64,000 nt of DNA from assembly GCF_000374485.1 (NCBI RefSeq), contig NZ_KB894491.1:649537-713536 (forward strand), written 5' to 3'. The position numbers were made by a program, and so were the translations under genes. Of this stretch, positions 8,379 to 17,722 are shown piece by piece (position 1 is the stretch's first letter; each line of letters opens with the position of its first letter). This DNA comes from Algicola sagamiensis DSM 14643. GTDB taxonomy: Bacteria; Pseudomonadota; Gammaproteobacteria; Enterobacterales; Alteromonadaceae. The notes beneath the pieces were generated by a model. It had not been told where the DNA came from, did no database searches, and was given only the letters and a program-made list of their open reading frames with translations.

Positions 8379-9635
8379 GTGTCAACTAGAATTCGGTCCG
8401 AGCATATCCTCGAAACGATTGATCACCCGGAAGCTGTAGAAGCACTCTACCGTCAGTCCCCACAAAATTTTAAGGACGAATTTTCTTCCGCTTATCAGGC
8501 CCAACCAGAGAATTTATTACTTAGAGCATGGCAAGCAAGGCTATTTCACCCAGAAATACCAGTATCCACTCGGCCATCAAATATGAAGAAGCCTTTAATT
8601 TGGGTCGTTCTCTGTTCACTGCTGGCTACATTTTTATTTCGCTTACCTCAATTGCTTGATTTATCACATGCCGCTGATATCCAATGGCAGTTTACCCCTG
8701 TTCTTGTCTTATCCATGTTGACGAGTTACTTTCTCGTCGTACGTCCAGTCAGCGCGAAATTAACCTTCATACTTGGGTATGCCCTGGTGAGTTGCCTTGG
8801 CTTGACCATAATGCTTTATGATCATCAACCTAATGACGCCAGCATCCTCTCTCTTATTCATCTGGCCCCGTTTCTGTTCTCTTCCTGCCTGTTGGTTGCC
8901 TACCTAGGACACAGATGGCGCATTTGCTCTGCAAGAATCGCATATCTTCGATTTCTTGGAGAAGCCCTCATCGTCACATTTTTGATTCTGCTTGGTGGCG
9001 TTGTTTTCACTGCAATTTGCATGGCTCTTTTTAATGGGAAGCATGGGTTACAAGAGTGGTATTTAGATAATGTTGTCGTTTGGGGGATCATCTCTGCCCC
9101 ACTATTCGCCATCATGATCATTGATCAAATGATGACTGAACGTTCAAATCTCATTGGTATTTTGTCTAAGATTTTTGCGCCACTATTTTTTATTGCGGGC
9201 CTGTTTTACCTCGTCTCTGTTCTATTTTTTGGGAATAACATCTTTGAGCAGCGCGACTTGCTTATCATGTTTAACATTTTACTCATCTGTGTAATGGGCA
9301 TTGTGATTTTTTCGTTGAGTGACAAAGATGAACCCAGCGAATGGCAATCCATGATGAATGCGTTGCTGTTGATCGTCACTGTGATGATGAATGCAACCGC
9401 AATCGCTGCAATTTCCTATCGCTTAATGACTTATGGACTCACCCCAAACCGTCTGGCGATTATTGGAATGAATCTCGTGATTTTCGTTCATGTTGCAGGG
9501 ACTGCCAAATATTATCTTGATGTGTTTTTAGGAAAAGGAGAGCATGCAAAGATCCAACAGTGGATAGCTGGTTACCTTCCGGTCTATCCCACCTGGTTCA
9601 GTTTGATTGTATTTCTTTTTCCAGCCGTATTTTAG
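8379..9635 (+). CDS. Polytopic membrane protein, DUF4153-like
   Basis: Protein of 418 residues with a soluble N-terminus (about 1-65) and roughly ten hydrophobic helices from residue 72 onward. The layout and segments such as LRFLGEALIVTFLILLGGVV resemble DUF4153 proteins, but this is a resemblance by eye. The start is GTG, supported by GGAG seven bases upstream (8368-8371). Its stop overlaps the stop of the convergent next gene by 4 bp. Function unknown. Confidence 0.75.
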   Translation: MSTRIRSEHILETIDHPEAVEALYRQSPQNFKDEFSSAYQAQPENLLLRAWQARLFHPEIPVSTRPSNMKKPLIWVVLCSLLATFLFRLPQLLDLSHAADIQWQFTPVLVLSMLTSYFLVVRPVSAKLTFILGYALVSCLGLTIMLYDHQPNDASILSLIHLAPFLFSSCLLVAYLGHRWRICSARIAYLRFLGEALIVTFLILLGGVVFTAICMALFNGKHGLQEWYLDNVVVWGIISAPLFAIMIIDQMMTERSNLIGILSKIFAPLFFIAGLFYLVSVLFFGNNIFEQRDLLIMFNILLICVMGIVIFSLSDKDEPSEWQSMMNALLLIVTVMMNATAIAAISYRLMTYGLTPNRLAIIGMNLVIFVHVAGTAKYYLDVFLGKGEHAKIQQWIAGYLPVYPTWFSLIVFLFPAVF

Positions 9636-10066
9636 GCCAGATGGATCCGTTCAAGGTGAAATTCATCCTTATTTGGGAGAAATTCCAATGACGCGTGTCC
9701 TTCTGTCATCAACAGCTTCACCCCTTCGGTCATGGAGGGGATCGCCCAGTTTTTAATACCAACATCATCCATCATTTTCATCGCTTCTGGTTTTGTCAGA
9801 TGATTGTCGGTTGCAAAAACATCACCAGATAAAAACAGCGGTTCTTTTGGATTCGCATATCCAGGTTGAATAATAATGTTCGTCACCACGCCTTCAAAGA
9901 TATGAAACTCGGCGGGTTTGATAACCAAAGTGTACAAGTCACCAATATCATCCATCGGTAACTTATCAATTTCACAGGACGTAAATACGCGATAAACGTC
10001 AGTTTCCAGACTCCCAAGTTTGATCCCGCGTAGGTGACCTTCTTGAAAAAAATGAAAAAGCTCCAT
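9632..10066 (-). CDS. Hypothetical protein convergent with the DUF4153-like gene
   Basis: Cytosolic protein of 144 residues without recognisable motifs. It is a mixed alpha/beta sequence with FFQEGHLRGIKLGSLETDV at the start and ASLEFLPNKDEFHLERIHLA at the end. I prefer the ATG at 10066 because a purine-rich site (AGTGGGAA) precedes it; an in-frame ATG lies at 10084. It sits downstream of flgJ on the same strand but has no visible flagellar role. Confidence 0.65.
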   Translation of the reverse strand: MELFHFFQEGHLRGIKLGSLETDVYRVFTSCEIDKLPMDDIGDLYTLVIKPAEFHIFEGVVTNIIIQPGYANPKEPLFLSGDVFATDNHLTKPEAMKMMDDVGIKNWAIPSMTEGVKLLMTEGHASLEFLPNKDEFHLERIHLA

Positions 10067-10136
10067 TGTATTCCCACTTCGCATTGATCAAGGTGTTAAA
10101 ATTAATTTTAGCGTCTTTCAATTGACTTGATATGGA

Positions 10137-11159
10137 TTATTTTAAGGTTTGGCCAAAGAAATCTTTTGCAATCGCGAACGCTTTATTTTTAAGGACATTT
10201 TTCAGTTTATTCGCATAGTTCGGATCCGTTGCATAACCTGCTTTTTGTAGCGCTTCGAAATACTTTTCGCTATTTTTCCCTTGTTTCAGTGCTTCTTGAT
10301 ACCGATCTTTGCCCTGTAAAAATGCAACATAATCATCAAAACTGTCTTCGATAGATGAGTAAGAACGGAAGTTGGCCTTTTCTTTTCTACCAATGCCATC
10401 TCGAAACTCCAGTGTTGAAACCGTTGCTTTTTCACCTTGCCAAGCACGATCCGCTTTAATGTTGAAAAGGTTATTCGAGCTCTGACCATTTTTTCCCGGG
10501 ATCACTTTTTGACCCCAACCGGTTTCCAATGCCGCCTGCGCCACTAATGCGTGAGGTGAGACACCCAACTTTTTCGCTGCTTTTTCAGCCAGTGGAATAA
10601 GTGCCTGAACAAATGAAGCTGGGTTATTGAAGTGCGCTTGACGCTCATTCCCTGTGGCATCAGCTTTCATTTGTACTTTTTCTCGTACTTCAACATAGTT
10701 TTCAACCTGCTCCGGTTTTGAAGATTGTATTGCTGCAGGTTGAATCGGAGCAGGAAGTGAAGATGACTCAGGCTTTTTCTGGCGTTGCATGAGCGCTTGT
10801 AAATCACCATCTGAGCGGATCACTTGTGCTGGTGTATACCCCTGGGCTTTCCCACCCAGTTGGCGATAAATGATATCCGCAAGCCCCATTGCACCGGTTT
10901 GCGCCATTTCAACGGCAAGCTGCTGATCGAACATATCCCGATAAAACTTCACACTACGGCTATTGAACGGCCCTTCGTCTTCAAATGCTTCGTTTGCTTG
11001 GCGCATGCTTTTGAGCAACATCGAGAAAAAGATGGATTCGAACTGCTTCGCCGCCTTCATCAATGCTGCATCTTTATCTTTTCCTCGCAAGCCCTCAGCA
11101 CGAAGTTGTTCTAGCCCTTGAAGATCATGATAACTTGCAGGTTGTTCGATTCGTGTCAT
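10137..11159 (-). CDS. flgJ: FlgJ, rod-capping peptidoglycan hydrolase
   Basis: Protein of 340 residues with the two-domain architecture of gammaproteobacterial FlgJ. The N-terminal rod-binding domain (about 10-105) contains AAKQFESIFFSMLLKSMRQA. After a Gln/Pro/Ser-rich linker comes a C-terminal glucosaminidase domain (about 180-335) with the catalytic-Glu segment AQAALETGWGQ and NLFNIKADRAW. It digests peptidoglycan locally so the rod can pass through. It is the last gene of the flgFGHIJ unit, and AGAGGTGA precedes the ATG. Confidence 0.97.
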   Translation of the reverse strand: MTRIEQPASYHDLQGLEQLRAEGLRGKDKDAALMKAAKQFESIFFSMLLKSMRQANEAFEDEGPFNSRSVKFYRDMFDQQLAVEMAQTGAMGLADIIYRQLGGKAQGYTPAQVIRSDGDLQALMQRQKKPESSSLPAPIQPAAIQSSKPEQVENYVEVREKVQMKADATGNERQAHFNNPASFVQALIPLAEKAAKKLGVSPHALVAQAALETGWGQKVIPGKNGQSSNNLFNIKADRAWQGEKATVSTLEFRDGIGRKEKANFRSYSSIEDSFDDYVAFLQGKDRYQEALKQGKNSEKYFEALQKAGYATDPNYANKLKNVLKNKAFAIAKDFFGQTLK

Positions 11160-11168
11160 GGTTCACCT

Positions 11169-12254
11169 CTAAATCACCACCAGCTCACCGTGGATTGCAC
11201 CCGCTTCTTTGAGTGCTTCCAAGATAGCCATCAAATCCCCTGGCGCCGCGCCTACCTCATTAATCGCTCGAACCAATTCATCTAAAGTCACACCAGGGTT
11301 GAACACAAACATGCGCGTATCGTCTCTGGCCACATCAATGATACTTTGATTTGTGACAACGGTTTCACCATCAGCCAAAGGTTCAGGCTGATCAACTTCC
11401 TCATTTTCAGCAATTGTCACCGTGAGTCCACCATGGGTGATTGCCGCAGGTAGTAGTTTGACATCTTTTCCAATGACAATCGTTCCTGTTCTGGAGTTGA
11501 TGATAATTTTCGCGGCATGATTGGCTGGATCGAATGTTAAGTTTTCCAATGTCGACAAGTATGAAACTCGTTGACTGGTATCCCTTGGCGCTGTGACGCG
11601 CACTGAAGCTGCATCCAATGCATAGGCAGAATTTGGACCTAAGAATTTGTTGATCGTATCGGATAAACGCTTGGCTGTCGTGAAGTCAGGTCGGTTGAGG
11701 TTAAATGTGATGTAATCCCCTTTTGCAAAAGGGAGCGGGACTGAGCGTTCGACAATTGCCCCGTTCGGGATCCGTCCAACCGTTGGTGTATTGACGGTAA
11801 TTTTGGAACCATCCATACCCTGTGCACCAAACCCGCTCGCGATTAAATTTCCTTGTGCAACCGCATAAACATTCCCATCCAATCCTTTCAAGAAAGTTTG
11901 CAGTAAAGTACCGCCATTTAAACTCGAAGCACTACCAATGGATGAAACGGTGATATCTAACTTCTGTCCTGGCTTTACAAATGGTGGCAACTCCGCATGG
12001 ATCGCGACCGCCGCCACATTCTTGATCTTTGGTTTGGTATTGGAAGGCAACCCGATCCCAAAGTTTGCCAGCATAGAGCGAAAGCTCTGTTCAGTAAATG
12101 GCGTTTGCTCACCTGTTCCTGGAAGCCCAACAACCAGGCCATATCCAACGAGCTGGTTTGTCCGAACCCCCTCAACAGAAGCAATATCCTTGATCCGAGC
12201 GCCAAAGGTTTGTGTGCTCATGAAAATCAAGAAAACAACCCATAGCTTTTTCAT
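11169..12254 (-). CDS. flgI: FlgI, flagellar P-ring protein
   Basis: Periplasmic P-ring subunit that forms the bushing around the rod in the peptidoglycan layer. From the ATG at 12254 it has 361 residues with a signal peptide ([19 protein letters not shown]). It continues with the typical [20 protein letters not shown] and [12 protein letters not shown] longer in-frame ORF starts at 12407, but it runs into flgH and puts 51 residues before the signal peptide. I therefore reject the longer start. Confidence 0.97.
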   Translation of the reverse strand: MKKLWVVFLIFMSTQTFGARIKDIASVEGVRTNQLVGYGLVVGLPGTGEQTPFTEQSFRSMLANFGIGLPSNTKPKIKNVAAVAIHAELPPFVKPGQKLDITVSSIGSASSLNGGTLLQTFLKGLDGNVYAVAQGNLIASGFGAQGMDGSKITVNTPTVGRIPNGAIVERSVPLPFAKGDYITFNLNRPDFTTAKRLSDTINKFLGPNSAYALDAASVRVTAPRDTSQRVSYLSTLENLTFDPANHAAKIIINSRTGTIVIGKDVKLLPAAITHGGLTVTIAENEEVDQPEPLADGETVVTNQSIIDVARDDTRMFVFNPGVTLDELVRAINEVGAAPGDLMAILEALKEAGAIHGELVVI

Positions 12255-12264
12255 GAGACAACTC

Positions 12265-12972
12265 CTAAAATGGCCAAAGTACATTCGAGAAAAACTTCGA
12301 GAGCCAACCTTGTTCCTGCCCTTTCGCCAGCGCGCCCTTGCCACTATATTCAATCCGTGCATTGGCCACTTTACTCGATTGGATTGTGTTGCTGGCATCA
12401 ATATCATCAGAGCGGATCATTCCCGTCAAACGGATGTACTCATCTCCATTATTCAGCGTAAGCCATTTTTCACCACGAATGATCAGATTGCCATTTTTGA
12501 GTACACGAAGCACATGCACAGAGATACTGCCATTCAAGTTATTACTCTGGTCTGCTTTGCTTTCTCCAGAAAACTCATTCGTTGCATTCATCCCAAGTTG
12601 AATGGCTTGCTCTTTAAAAGCAATCGGTTGTGCACCAAAACCAGTGACTGGATTAATGGTTGCTTTACTTTCTTTATCCGTCTCGGTCTTTGCAGACTTG
12701 GAAGCTGACGTGCTTTCTTGAAGCATCACTGTGATGATATCTCCAACACGTCTTGCCTTCGTATCGGTATATAAGCCTGAAGAAACGCTCGCCTGATAAA
12801 GAGAACCATTATCATCCCTTGCCTGCGAGTTCTCCTCAGGGAGGACAGGGGCGTAGAAAGGGTCATCCGGCATCGGCTCATAACGACTGGATGCACAACC
12901 AGATAATCCAACCACAACCAGGATAAAGATGATAATGCGCCAGAATCGATTTCTTTCTTGACACCACTGCAT
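12265..12972 (-). CDS. flgH: FlgH, flagellar L-ring lipoprotein
   Basis: Outer-membrane L-ring subunit of 235 residues. The lipobox is [11 protein letters not shown]. The mature part shows [21 protein letters not shown] and the C-terminal [13 protein letters not shown]. The start at 12972 is preferred because GGGGTGATC lies just upstream; an in-frame ATG at 13005 would overlap the flgG stop region. It is 10 bp before flgI. Confidence 0.97.
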   Translation of the reverse strand: MQWCQERNRFWRIIIFILVVVGLSGCASSRYEPMPDDPFYAPVLPEENSQARDDNGSLYQASVSSGLYTDTKARRVGDIITVMLQESTSASKSAKTETDKESKATINPVTGFGAQPIAFKEQAIQLGMNATNEFSGESKADQSNNLNGSISVHVLRVLKNGNLIIRGEKWLTLNNGDEYIRLTGMIRSDDIDASNTIQSSKVANARIEYSGKGALAKGQEQGWLSKFFSNVLWPF

Positions 12973-12985
12973 AAGATCACCCCTT

Positions 12986-13774
12986 CTAGAATTGCTGTAT
13001 CGCAAAGTTCAGCATTTGATCAACAGAAGAAATCACTTTTGAGTTTGTTTCGTAAACTCGCTGACTTTCAATCAGATTGACCAACTCTTCTGTCACGTTC
13101 ACATTGGACGTTTCCAATGCGCCCTGGACCATTTTGCCAAACCCTTCCAGACCAGGTGTCCCTTGCTGCGGATCACCAGAAGCTCCCGTTTGGATAAATA
13201 AGTTTTGACCAATGGGTTCAAGGCCTGCCGGGTTAATAAAATTTGTCGATAAAATTTGGCCGACATTCGCCTGATCAGCAGCCCCCTGCTGCCTCACTGA
13301 AACCTGACCATCTTCCGCAATTGTAATTTGCTGACTGTCTACAGGTATCGTAATTTCGGGTTGAAGAAGATAACCAGAACCAGATGTTACAATTTGCCCC
13401 TGATCATTCATTGTAAACTGACCATTTCGGGTATAAGCCGCGGTCCCATCAGGCAGTTGGATTTCGAAAAAACCATGTCCCTGGATCATCACATCCAGGC
13501 TCTTTTCTGTCGTGATCAGATTGCCCTGTGTGAAGTTCTTCTGGGTCGCAACCACTTTCGCACCAGCACCAATCATTAAGCCATTGGGCAACTCCGTTTC
13601 CTGCGATGACTGTCCCCCCGGTTGATTGATATTCTGATACAGTAAATCTTCAAAGACGGCACGGCTCTTCTTATAGCCCACCGTGCTCGCGTTCGCGAGG
13701 TTATTCGAGATCACCGAAATATCTTTTTGCTGAGCATCAAGCCCAGTCTTACTGATCCATAACGCTGCGTGCAT
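12986..13774 (-). CDS. flgG: FlgG, distal rod protein
   Basis: Distal rod subunit of 262 residues. It begins MHAALWISKTGLDAQQ, contains ISNNLANASTVGYKKSRA, and ends with the conserved rod/hook helix (LVNLIESQRVYETNSKVISS). Of two adjacent ATGs I chose the second, because GGAGG then has about 6 bases spacing and the family N-terminus has one Met. It lies between flgF and flgH. Confidence 0.97.
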   Translation of the reverse strand: MHAALWISKTGLDAQQKDISVISNNLANASTVGYKKSRAVFEDLLYQNINQPGGQSSQETELPNGLMIGAGAKVVATQKNFTQGNLITTEKSLDVMIQGHGFFEIQLPDGTAAYTRNGQFTMNDQGQIVTSGSGYLLQPEITIPVDSQQITIAEDGQVSVRQQGAADQANVGQILSTNFINPAGLEPIGQNLFIQTGASGDPQQGTPGLEGFGKMVQGALETSNVNVTEELVNLIESQRVYETNSKVISSVDQMLNFAIQQF

Positions 13775-13790
13775 CATTTACCTCCCACGA

Positions 13791-14534
13791 TTAGATAAGT
13801 CTCATCGTTTGCGTATGTTGAGAATCGATTTCTTCTGCGCTTTTGATCATCTTGACCTGCATCTCAAATTGACGCTGCAAGCTGATCATATGTGTCATTT
13901 CTTCCACCACACTGACATTGCTGGATTCCAACATGCCGCTGGAGATCCGAACATTCGCATCTGCTTCTATCGGCTGGCCATCTTTGGCGTAAAACAATCC
14001 ATCATTCAACCGATGAAAGTTTTTCAGTTCAGGGTTGACCAGTTTGATCCGACCAACTTCTTCTAAAGCATTCGGAGGCGCCCCCTCAGGTAATACCGAA
14101 ATGATCCCGTCGCGTCCAATCTCAATTTTCTGGACAGGGAGTGGGATCGCAATCGGGCCATCATCACCAATGACAGGAAATCCATCCCCGGTTTCGAGCA
14201 GCCCGTTTTCATTAATCTTTAAATTTCCGTCTCGGGTATACCCTTCCTGACCATTTGGAGCAAGGACGCCAATCCAGCCTTGTCCATCAACGGCAATATC
14301 CAATTCACGCTCTGTCGTGATGATTGCCCCGCCGTCAAAGTTTTGACCCGGGCGTTCTGTCTGAGCAAAAACACGTGTTGGCAACCCTTCTCCAAACGCT
14401 TGTTGTGAACGCGCTTGTTCAAAATCAGCCTTAAATGCGGTGGTCTGGGTATTCGCCAGATTATTGGCTCGCACCGCAATCGAATTCATATTGTTTTTTG
14501 CCCCAGTCATCGAGATATAAATCAGCTTATCCAT
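13791..14534 (-). CDS. flgF: FlgF, proximal rod protein
   Basis: Rod subunit of 247 residues. It begins MDKLIYISMTGAKNNMNSIA with ANNLANTQTTAFK and ends with a helical segment containing MTHMISLQRQFEMQVKMIKS. It is first in the flgFGHIJ unit. About 150 bp separate it from flgE, and that gap holds a terminator for flgE and a near-consensus sigma-54 promoter for flgF. Confidence 0.97.
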   Translation of the reverse strand: MDKLIYISMTGAKNNMNSIAVRANNLANTQTTAFKADFEQARSQQAFGEGLPTRVFAQTERPGQNFDGGAIITTERELDIAVDGQGWIGVLAPNGQEGYTRDGNLKINENGLLETGDGFPVIGDDGPIAIPLPVQKIEIGRDGIISVLPEGAPPNALEEVGRIKLVNPELKNFHRLNDGLFYAKDGQPIEADANVRISSGMLESSNVSVVEEMTHMISLQRQFEMQVKMIKSAEEIDSQHTQTMRLI

Positions 14535-14589
14535 GATGGTCTCTCTTCAATTGCTTTTCATGTGCCAAACACATGACATACCCAATTAA

Positions 14590-14606
14590 TGCAACATTAG
14601 TGCCAA
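14590..14606 (-). promoter_or_regulatory. Sigma-54-type promoter of flgFGHIJ
   Basis: On the minus strand TTGGCACTAATGTTGCA matches the -24/-12 sigma-54 consensus (TGGCAC-N5-TTGC), with GG and GC ten bases apart. It lies about 55 bp upstream of flgF and downstream of the flgE terminator. RpoN control of rod and hook genes is established for Vibrio-type polar flagella; use here is inferred from the match. Confidence 0.8.
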
Positions 14607-14630
14607 CAGCTGAATGATTGATTCAAAGAG

Positions 14631-14654
14631 AAAAAAAGCCGGTATTTCCGGCTT
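14631..14654 (-). terminator. Rho-independent terminator of flgE
   Basis: On the minus strand AAGCCGG-AAATA-CCGGCTT is followed by a seven-T run, about 30 bp after the flgE stop. It should separate flgBCDE from flgFGHIJ. Confidence 0.85.
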
Positions 14655-14684
14655 CTTGATATTCGAATCACTCGTACGAAGTGG

Positions 14685-15983
14685 TTATCGAATCTGTAGG
14701 ATGGTTTGTTGGATTGTACTGTTTACTTCCAATGCACGAGAGTTCGCTTGGAAGTTTCTTTGGGCAGAAATCAGATTGACCAACTCATTCGTGAGGTTCA
14801 CATTTGATTGTTCGAGTGAAGAAGAGTTCACTGCGCCAAATGTCCCAGAGTTGGCTTCTCCCGCCAATGCCTCACCTGATGATAAACTTTCTTTCCAAGA
14901 AGTATTACCGACTTGTGTCAACCCTTGTGGATTGGCAAATCGTGCCATCGCTACTTGACCTAAGAAAGTCGTATCACCATTACTATAAGATGCAACGATT
15001 TTTCCTTCTGTATTGACATCTACACCGGTCAAACGGCCAACCGTTGTCCCATCCTGTTCGGCATTTGTCAGTTCAAATTTCGACTCATATTGTGTGGGAA
15101 GTTTCGTCCCAGCCTGATCTCGCCAGTTAATCGTCACATCTGACGTAAATTGCGCACCTGTTGCTGCAATGAGCGCATTTAAGTTTGCCTGAGGAAGCAC
15201 AAGATTGGGTGACGCTGCTGTATTCATTGTCCCATCGGCATTAAAATTCAATTGTACTGTTGGCGTTGAAAAGTCACCAGCAGTACCACTAATTGCCTGC
15301 CCATCAAGGGCTGCATAGACATTCCAGCGTCGTGCCGTCGCATCTTTCACAAACACAACATCAACCAAATGCGATCCCCCCAAACTATCAAATACATTCA
15401 CAGACGTTTTGAAATTATAAGTTGCGCTGTCTGATGGATTCACAGGAACAACACCTGGGACATTTTCATCTGATTTTAAATTCATCGTAATAAATGCATT
15501 TTGGGTGGCGCGAGGCGCACCTGCTGAGTCAGGTATCTGGATCGGGATCGTCGTATCCAAAGAAATCGAGCTCACATCTCCAGTGGTCGCATCCACTTGA
15601 AACCCTTGGAGAAAGTTTCCATTATTGTCCACAATGAAATTATTCTTATTAAGCTTGAAAGCCCCGGCTCGGGTAAATGAGTGTTCTTTCGATGATATTG
15701 TAGGCGTGGTTGCAAAAAAACCGTCCCCCGTGATCGCCAGATCGAGCGAGTTTGATGTGAATTTCAACGATCCTTGGGTAAACTGCTGTGCAACAGCAGA
15801 GGTAATCGCTCCATCCCCAACTTTAGTTTTACCAGCACTGAATACAGAGGCCGCATACACATCTGCAAACTCTGCACGGGACTCTTTAAATCCGGTTGTA
15901 TTGACATTCGCGATATTGTTCGCCGTTGTATCCAAGTCCTTTTGTGCTGCGGCCAAACCAGTCAAAGCAATATTAAAACTCAT
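14685..15983 (-). CDS. flgE: FlgE, flagellar hook protein
   Basis: Hook subunit of 432 residues. The N-terminal rod-type motif is MSFNIALTGLAAAQKDLDTT with ANNIANVNTTGFKESRAEF. A variable surface domain fills the middle (about 150-330). The C-terminal helix contains NLTNELVNLISAQRNFQANS. It polymerises outside the cell under FlgD and FlgK. It is last in the flgBCDE unit and followed by a strong terminator. Confidence 0.97.
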   Translation of the reverse strand: MSFNIALTGLAAAQKDLDTTANNIANVNTTGFKESRAEFADVYAASVFSAGKTKVGDGAITSAVAQQFTQGSLKFTSNSLDLAITGDGFFATTPTISSKEHSFTRAGAFKLNKNNFIVDNNGNFLQGFQVDATTGDVSSISLDTTIPIQIPDSAGAPRATQNAFITMNLKSDENVPGVVPVNPSDSATYNFKTSVNVFDSLGGSHLVDVVFVKDATARRWNVYAALDGQAISGTAGDFSTPTVQLNFNADGTMNTAASPNLVLPQANLNALIAATGAQFTSDVTINWRDQAGTKLPTQYESKFELTNAEQDGTTVGRLTGVDVNTEGKIVASYSNGDTTFLGQVAMARFANPQGLTQVGNTSWKESLSSGEALAGEANSGTFGAVNSSSLEQSNVNLTNELVNLISAQRNFQANSRALEVNSTIQQTILQIR

Positions 15984-16028
15984 CGTTTACCTCTCCTATC
16001 ACCTCAAATTTAGAAACCGTCACTCGCA

Positions 16029-16721
16029 CTACTCTAAAACCTCAATGACGTCATCCAACTGCATTGCACCATATCGATTGACATTTAACGTGACGCCTTT
16101 ATCTGTATTTAAAAAACTCACACTATTAATCGTTGAATGCATCGATGTCGAAAAAGCTTGTCCTTCGCCGTTTACCAGTCCAGTAGCAACGAGTGTATAT
16201 CTCCCTGCAGGTACCTGCTCACCATCAAAATTGGTTCCATCCCAAGAGAAAGGAACTTTCCCTTTCGAAAAGTCACCCAAGTCAATCCGTTGGATCACTT
16301 CATCCCCTTCCATAATGTTTAATTTCAACTCTTGTGTCGTTTCTGGTAAGAAAATCACACCTTCTGTCGTATCTTCGGGCGAAGTCTTGATGGTGTATTC
16401 ACTTGGTGGAAGCAATACTTTTTTACCGACAAGAGATGAAGCTTGAAGTGCCATACTTGACTTCATCGTCGTCGCAAAAGCATCAAAGTTTTGATTCAGC
16501 CCCGTGATCCCTTCCGCAATGGAGAAGTTGGTCATCTGCGCAATCATCTGCTCATTATTCACTGGGTTCGTTGGGTCCTGATAAGCCAACTGCTGAGTGA
16601 GTAATTGGAAGAATTGCTCCTGCCCTAATTTTTTCTCACCCGGCTTTTCTTTAGGAATACCTTCACCCTGCCAACGTATTTGATCGGAGTAGTTCCCTTT
16701 CGGATCTGTTACATTCGTCAT
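16029..16721 (-). CDS. flgD: FlgD, hook-cap scaffolding protein
   Basis: Hook cap protein of 230 residues. The N-terminal region has FLQLLTQQLAYQDPTNPVNN-type sequence (visible as FFQLLTQQLAYQDPTNPV), then EQMIAQMTNFSIAEGI. The middle has the FlgD Ig-like segment (GKVPFSWDGTNFDGEQVPAG). It lies 11 bp after flgC and 45 bp before flgE. Confidence 0.97.
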   Translation of the reverse strand: MTNVTDPKGNYSDQIRWQGEGIPKEKPGEKKLGQEQFFQLLTQQLAYQDPTNPVNNEQMIAQMTNFSIAEGITGLNQNFDAFATTMKSSMALQASSLVGKKVLLPPSEYTIKTSPEDTTEGVIFLPETTQELKLNIMEGDEVIQRIDLGDFSKGKVPFSWDGTNFDGEQVPAGRYTLVATGLVNGEGQAFSTSMHSTINSVSFLNTDKGVTLNVNRYGAMQLDDVIEVLE

Positions 16722-16732
16722 ATCATCACTCC

Positions 16733-17149
16733 TTAACTTTGTCCAAGACGGAGCGTTTGGTTCAACATCTGCTTCGCCATATCCGCGACGCGTACATTCG
16801 TCTGGTAGCTACGATTTGCAGAAACCATGTTGGTCATTTCTTCGATGACGTTCACATTGGATTTATAAATAAACCCATTATCATCTGCCATCGGGTGATT
16901 TGGTGCATATTCTGGCGTCAAGGGCTTTTCACTTTCAACAATACCTACAACCCTCACACCCGCAGATTCTTGATGTGCGGCAGCTTTTGACAACTCTGCG
17001 GCAAAAACTGGATGTCTTGCTCTGTAGGTTGTCTCAACACTACTACTGACACTATCGGCATTTGCAACATTACTTGCCGTCGTATTGAGGCGAACACTCT
17101 GTGCACTCATGCCCGTACCTGCGATATCAAAAACGCGATATAAACTCAT
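16733..17149 (-). CDS. flgC: FlgC, proximal rod protein
   Basis: Rod subunit of 138 residues. It begins MSLYRVFDIAGTGMSAQSVR with NTTASNVANADS and ends NVIEEMTNMVSANRSYQTNV. It starts 2 bp after the flgB stop and is co-transcribed with flgBDE. Confidence 0.97.
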   Translation of the reverse strand: MSLYRVFDIAGTGMSAQSVRLNTTASNVANADSVSSSVETTYRARHPVFAAELSKAAAHQESAGVRVVGIVESEKPLTPEYAPNHPMADDNGFIYKSNVNVIEEMTNMVSANRSYQTNVRVADMAKQMLNQTLRLGQS

Positions 17150-17151
17150 GA

Positions 17152-17559
17152 TTAGCGACCTCCACCACCTGCAAGGGCTTTTTTCATCCCTTTAATTTTG
17201 CCATTTAACAAAGTCATGCTTGCACGATACTCAAGTGCATTTTGCGTGAATTTACTGCGTTCAACTTGTAAATCCACCGTATTTCCATCACCAGTATCAG
17301 GCTGGTTTGGCACCCGGTACATCACAGCACTGTCATGCTTTTTCAATTCAACGGAAATATGTCGCTCATGGGTTTTTTCAAGGTGAAATCCTTGATTGGA
17401 CTTCGCATTTTCCAAAGCTTTTTTGAAGTCCAAATCTTTGGCCTTAAAACCTGGCGTATCCGTATTCGCAATATTATTTGCCAGCACCTCAGAACGATCA
17501 GCTCTCACTAACAAGGCATGCTGATGGATCCCAAACGCTTTCTGAAAACTGATTGCCAT
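17152..17559 (-). CDS. flgB: FlgB, proximal rod protein
   Basis: Rod subunit of 135 residues with the SEVLANNIANTDTPGFKAKD segment at about 23-42 and a C-terminal helix with FTQNALEYRASMTLLNGKIK. It is first in flgBCDE. A sigma-54-like promoter lies about 40 bp upstream and an AGAGG site precedes the ATG. Confidence 0.97.
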   Translation of the reverse strand: MAISFQKAFGIHQHALLVRADRSEVLANNIANTDTPGFKAKDLDFKKALENAKSNQGFHLEKTHERHISVELKKHDSAVMYRVPNQPDTGDGNTVDLQVERSKFTQNALEYRASMTLLNGKIKGMKKALAGGGGR

Positions 17560-17596
17560 CGTGTTGACCTCTTTATCATTGACTTAAGTCTACTTA

Positions 17597-17613
17597 TGCA
17601 AGCTGTGGGCCAA
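17597..17613 (-). promoter_or_regulatory. Sigma-54-type promoter of flgBCDE
   Basis: On the minus strand TTGGCCCACAGCTTGCA has the GG-N10-GC spacing and TTGC -12 element of RpoN promoters. A second, weaker match (CTGGCGTGATTTTTGCC, 17649-17665) lies 50 bp farther upstream. The near site would give a leader of roughly 25-30 nt. Confidence 0.7.
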
Positions 17614-17722
17614 AATAATTTTGACATCATGTGCTTTCCAGTTGACTTGGCAAAAATCACGCCAGTATTTTTGACTTCAGGTTTTCTTCCAGATAAAGTC
17701 TGCGTTTCAGTAGGAGGTAAAA

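Noticed and set aside
11938-12708. 256-codon plus-strand ORF across flgI and flgH
   Set aside because: Antisense to two clear flagellar genes with low-complexity-free family matches; no ribosome-binding site or recognisable product.
15625-16446. 273-codon plus-strand ORF across flgE and flgD
   Set aside because: Antisense to the conserved ends of flgE and flgD. The sequence has no recognisable motif and spans a gene boundary.
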